Shown here: positions 47,580 through 64,000 of the stretch, in pieces
Position numbering within the stretch: the stretch's first letter is position 1
Layout of the letters: each line of letters begins with the position of its first letter
Assembly (NCBI GenBank): GCA_034670405.1
Contig: JAXDDX010000055.1
Coordinates: 496,001-560,000, forward strand
Direction: 5' to 3'
Origin: Hoplostethus atlanticus
Lineage: Eukaryota > Chordata > Actinopteri > Trachichthyiformes > Trachichthyidae
Length of the DNA stretch: 64,000 bases
Program-made: the position numbers and the translations under genes
Notes under the pieces: generated by a model
What the model was told of the DNA's origin: nothing
The model's database searches: none
Seen by the model: only the letters and a program-made list of their open reading frames with translations

Positions 47580-47830
47580 TGTATGTATATGTATAAATAT
47601 GTCATTAAAACCTGGTGATGTAATAGATCATAAGAGAACAACATCCCTTTATTACATGAAGCATAACCATCGTTTTAATTGATGATGTAATAGAAATAAT
47701 GATCAACAATGTCATATCTTGCATTCATTATCAGTCATTAGTATTACATCATCAATTAAAACCATATTACATCCCTTATTAAGTAATAATGTGATATGTC
47801 AGTAATGTTATATTACATCTTCAACCCATG
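47580..47830. mobile_element. palindromic AT-rich MITE
   Basis: A perfect 21-bp inverted repeat, GTTTTAATTGATGATGTAATA at 47672-47692 in one orientation and 47742-47762 in the other, lies within a larger area where TATTACATC and GATGTAATA words recur on both sides. Exact ends and target duplication were not determined. Confidence 0.6.
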
Positions 47831-47944
47831 TAGTGGGACATTTTAGTTATCACCACATAAGCAGATGTTACAACCATCCCATTATTATTGGGATACTGAG
47901 ACCACACACACACAAATGTGTTTGTTGCTTAACCTTACTTACAC

Positions 47945-48060
47945 CTTTTTAGGCTGATATAAATGTTTGTGAAGTCAATTTAAACGGTGCATCATAGTAA
48001 TTGGCATCAAACTAGTGTGAGTCATATGAAGATAACGCCGTCTTTTCAGGGGAGAATAAA
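47945..48060 (-). repeat. four-copy short repeat family, copy 2
   Basis: On the minus strand TATCTTCATATGACT, AGTTTGATGCCAA, TTACTATGATG and TTTATATCAGCCTAAAAAGGT match the copy at 60755-60880 in order. Confidence 0.6.
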
Positions 48061-48167
48061 CTCAATTGATGCTTTTATCCAGTTTTTCCACCTTTTTATT
48101 CACCGCTACATCACTACTCACAAGGATAGTAAGATACGCACCCACACACACACACACACGTGACCTA

Positions 48168-48240
48168 GGCAAGGCAAGGCAGGTTTATTTGTACAGCACA
48201 TTTCATACACATTAGCAATTCAAGGTGCTTTACAGATGCA
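48168..48240 (-). repeat. fish retrotransposon tail fragment
   Basis: CAAGGCAAGGCAGGTTTATT, TACAGCACATTTCATACACA and AATTCAAGGTGCTTTACAGA form a very common fish repeat. On the minus strand it ends like an L2-type 3' tail. Confidence 0.5.
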
Positions 48241-48754
48241 TACGACATTGAATAAAAATAATAAAAAGACCATTTATATTGAAATAAAATGAAAATGGAA
48301 GCGAGTAGAAGTAAAAAAGTTCAGATGATCTTAAGTTGGAGAAGGTGTTTAGTGTTTCTAGGCAACTCTAAAGTCCAAATAACAGGAGGAGGATGTTTTG
48401 GGAGAGTACCAATTCAATCTCACTCATTTGCTTGATTATCTTGGTATTATTCACCTCACTACTTTTGCACATGCAGAAACACAAAGTGAATAAGAACAGC
48501 ACCCTTATCTGCATGCAAATGTTTTCCAAAAATGAAACTGCTTCATTGTGAGACGGAAGGAAGAGAGCGACCACAGTGAACAATAGCATTTGCATCATAG
48601 ACTGCAGCAGTTGGGGCCTATTTGCCTCACTTTGTTGGCCATAAGGTGTGACACCATAGTATGAGCAGGGCTGATGTGTAAGAAATCAGACAAAGTAGCT
48701 GATGTGAGAATCTCCTTGACAACTATATGAGTGGCGTTGTGTTTGTCTCCATCT

Positions 48755-49130
48755 TTGGTGCTCAGCTCTCATCGCTGTGGTGTTTCTGCACTGCACTTCC
48801 CAGAGATCACCTGTCAATCAAACAGCGTGTCCGGTACTGCGACGTCTATTTCCTTGGATTTTCCGTTGATGGAGTTTGAGTTTCTGTAGGTGGCGCTCTT
48901 TTCTGTGTCTGTTCAGCCACGGTGGCTATCGCTGCTCATGCTAACTACTCAGTTCTTCTTCTGTTTATTCCAAAAAAAAGAAATCACAATGTATCACTTC
49001 CTGTGTGCCAGAGGAATTTCCCCAGGAAAAACCTACCTCAGGCAAATAAGTGTTCAGATGTAACACTGGCTAGAGGTTGAATAACTACTGTGTTATATCA
49101 ATAGGTGATAGAGAGTAGCGAAACAAAAGA
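48755..49130 (-). repeat. two-copy dispersed repeat, minus-strand copy
   Basis: It is the reverse-complement partner of 40285-40610, about 8.2 kb away. The copies could pair in a transcript, or recombine to invert the segment between them. Confidence 0.7.
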
Positions 49131-50028
49131 AAATATGAAACTGTCACAGATTCTTTTAACCCAGGGTGGGATGGTGTCATGCTCTACCCAGTGAGACACA
49201 CAGGACTACAATACTAGTGTTTGATCACAGGATGGGTCAAGATGGGGCACTGCACATATTTCAGCCCGTGTCCTGAATTGTCCCAGCCTGCTGCTGAGGG
49301 AGCTTGTACATTGGCCCTATTGTCTTCTCAAACTCAGTCTCTGCTTTGGGCTGCGATTCAAGCATGTGTTCAGTGGGTGAGGGAAGGAAGGCTAGAGGAT
49401 GAGCATCACCAGCAACCCAGCTCAATCTCAATCTCTTTATCTGGCAAAAATTGTGAAACTGGTGCGGTGACAATAGCATGAGAAATGCGGTGAGATGCTG
49501 TATGAAATTCCTGAATGACCAAAGCAGTGTACGTGATCAGCCAGACCATAGAGTGAGTCAAGCTGCTGATGCATGGCTTTTATGTGAAAAAGGAGAAGGC
49601 AGCTGTATCCAATGAGAAGGTAGGAGAAACAGATCAGGAAGAAAAAAAGTCTACTTTGAAACAACATGTGATATTCTGTGCTCCCCATGTGATGTGTGCA
49701 CTTTGTGTTTGTCCACTATCTGCCAAAAAATTCAGCTGCTCTATTCAGCAGCTCTAAAACCATAACTTCTTTGTCTAAAATACTGCTGATGCTGAGGGAA
49801 AACTGACATATATCAGGGCCATAATTGTAAAACTAAAACTAACAAGTTGTTTACAGCAATTCACTGCAAATAAAGCTGGTGGCATTCTTCCTTCATGTAG
49901 GGGAGGCAGGGGCGTGTTCAGGCCCGTCATGAGAGTGCTGCAAACTCCATATGAATGAGGAAGTGGCTGTGACAGGGCCGGTGAAGGTGTGGCCTGGTGG
50001 ACAGCAACACATGAGCATGCAGGTACAA
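49130..50028. other. immediate upstream region of the ADAM gene
   Basis: No exon was recognised. The last few hundred bases before 50029 probably hold proximal regulatory DNA, but I cannot point to specific sites. Confidence 0.35.
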
Positions 50029-50037
50029 CTATAAAAT
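50029..50037 (+). promoter_or_regulatory. TATA box of the ADAM gene
   Basis: CTATAAAAT lies about 55-60 bp before the ATG at 50091, implying a transcription start near 50060 and a leader of about 30 bases, if the leader is not split by a further intron. Confidence 0.55.
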
Positions 50038-50090
50038 GTAATCAGACTGCCTGTTCTGCTCTGTTGCAGTGACTGCCTGCACTCGGGACA

Positions 50091-63468
<13,378 letters not shown>

Positions 63469-64000
63469 GTAACTCTTTTCTTTAGAGGATTCAATCACTA
63501 CATTACACACTGTTCTTAAAGGCATGTTCACACCAAGCATGTTTGGCATGCCGTTCGAAACTCAGGTGGCTTCTCATCCAAGTGATGTGGTGCCGACGAG
63601 TCAAGCTCGACTGATTCATTTCATTTATTTCTTCTTGTGTTCTCAACTGGTATGAAAACCAGAGAGGGTAAATTACAGCAAAGGGTGCAAAGTCCGTCAT
63701 GCTTAGCTAAAGTTATGGGAATGGAATTGGATCTGGTTTGACCCCCACTCCTCACTGCCAAAACCTCTAGGCTCACAGGATAACCGGTTACCAAAACATT
63801 TCACTTATGTGGGGTTACATTTCCTCTTTTACCTTCCTTTTGTATTTTACTTCGGGCCTTGTGCATATAACGTATCCCATTATAGGCTTTTGTTTACCTG
63901 GTTTGCTGTGCTCGGGCACTAGTATGCTCATTGTGTGTTGTGATAATTACAAACTTCAGTTTGTTGGTTGTGTGTCACCTCAGATATTGCACTGTGTGCT
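63469..64000. other. ADAM intron 21 and possible start of the next exon
   Basis: No stop-bearing terminal exon is evident before the edge. GTTGTGTGTCACCTCAG ends at 63983 and is an acceptable acceptor, so an exon may begin at 63984; only 17 bases of it would be visible. Confidence 0.35.

Overview
The window looks like teleost fish genomic DNA. Coding sequence is sparse, introns are long with GT-AG borders, and there are many CA/GT, AAT and TA microsatellites. Interspersed repeats are dense: CR1/L2-type non-LTR elements, hAT-type and TTAA-targeted DNA elements, tRNA-derived SINE pieces, a gypsy pol remnant and a Tc1-like end. It contains no prokaryotic operons, CRISPR arrays or phage genes.

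Two host genes are supported. (1) A single-exon gene on the minus strand (33350-33703) encodes a 117-residue homologue of TCIM (TC1/C8orf4), with a TATA box at about 33772-33781 and a candidate poly(A) signal at 32788-32793. (2) A multi-exon ADAM metalloprotease gene on the plus strand runs from 50091 to beyond the right edge. I assembled 21 exons; they join into one open frame of 760 codons with signal peptide, prodomain with cysteine switch, active zinc protease, disintegrin, cysteine-rich and EGF-like domains, one membrane segment and a proline-rich tail. The cysteine-rich and EGF-like parts resemble ADAM28 more than ADAM8. Human TCIM and ADAM28 both lie on 8p, which agrees with this.

Layout. 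1-4990: no gene; repeat scraps and possible conserved non-coding DNA. 4994-7475: a hAT-type element with 13-bp terminal repeats, an 8-bp target duplication, a nested ~146-bp inverted repeat and a small ORF with its own TATA and poly(A) signals. 7530-8910: a decayed lysine/serine-rich reading frame of unknown origin, split by a second hAT-type element (8018-8781) with a perfect 8-bp duplication. 11224-12340 and 17640-19665: two broken CR1/L2-type retrotransposons. 12591-14830: TTAA-flanked inverted-repeat elements. 19665-32750: gene-poor DNA. 32788-33781: tcim. 33920-34840: an old tandem duplication just upstream of tcim. 34900-50000: gene-poor, with several repeat families in two to four copies. 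50029-64000: the ADAM gene, whose introns hold a gypsy remnant, L2-type tails and a short repeat family also found outside the gene.

The two genes have no evident shared pathway: tcim encodes a small intracellular regulator and the ADAM a membrane-bound sheddase. I did not find a clearly new biological system. The most unusual object is the hAT-type element at 4994-7475 with its apparent cargo mini-gene.
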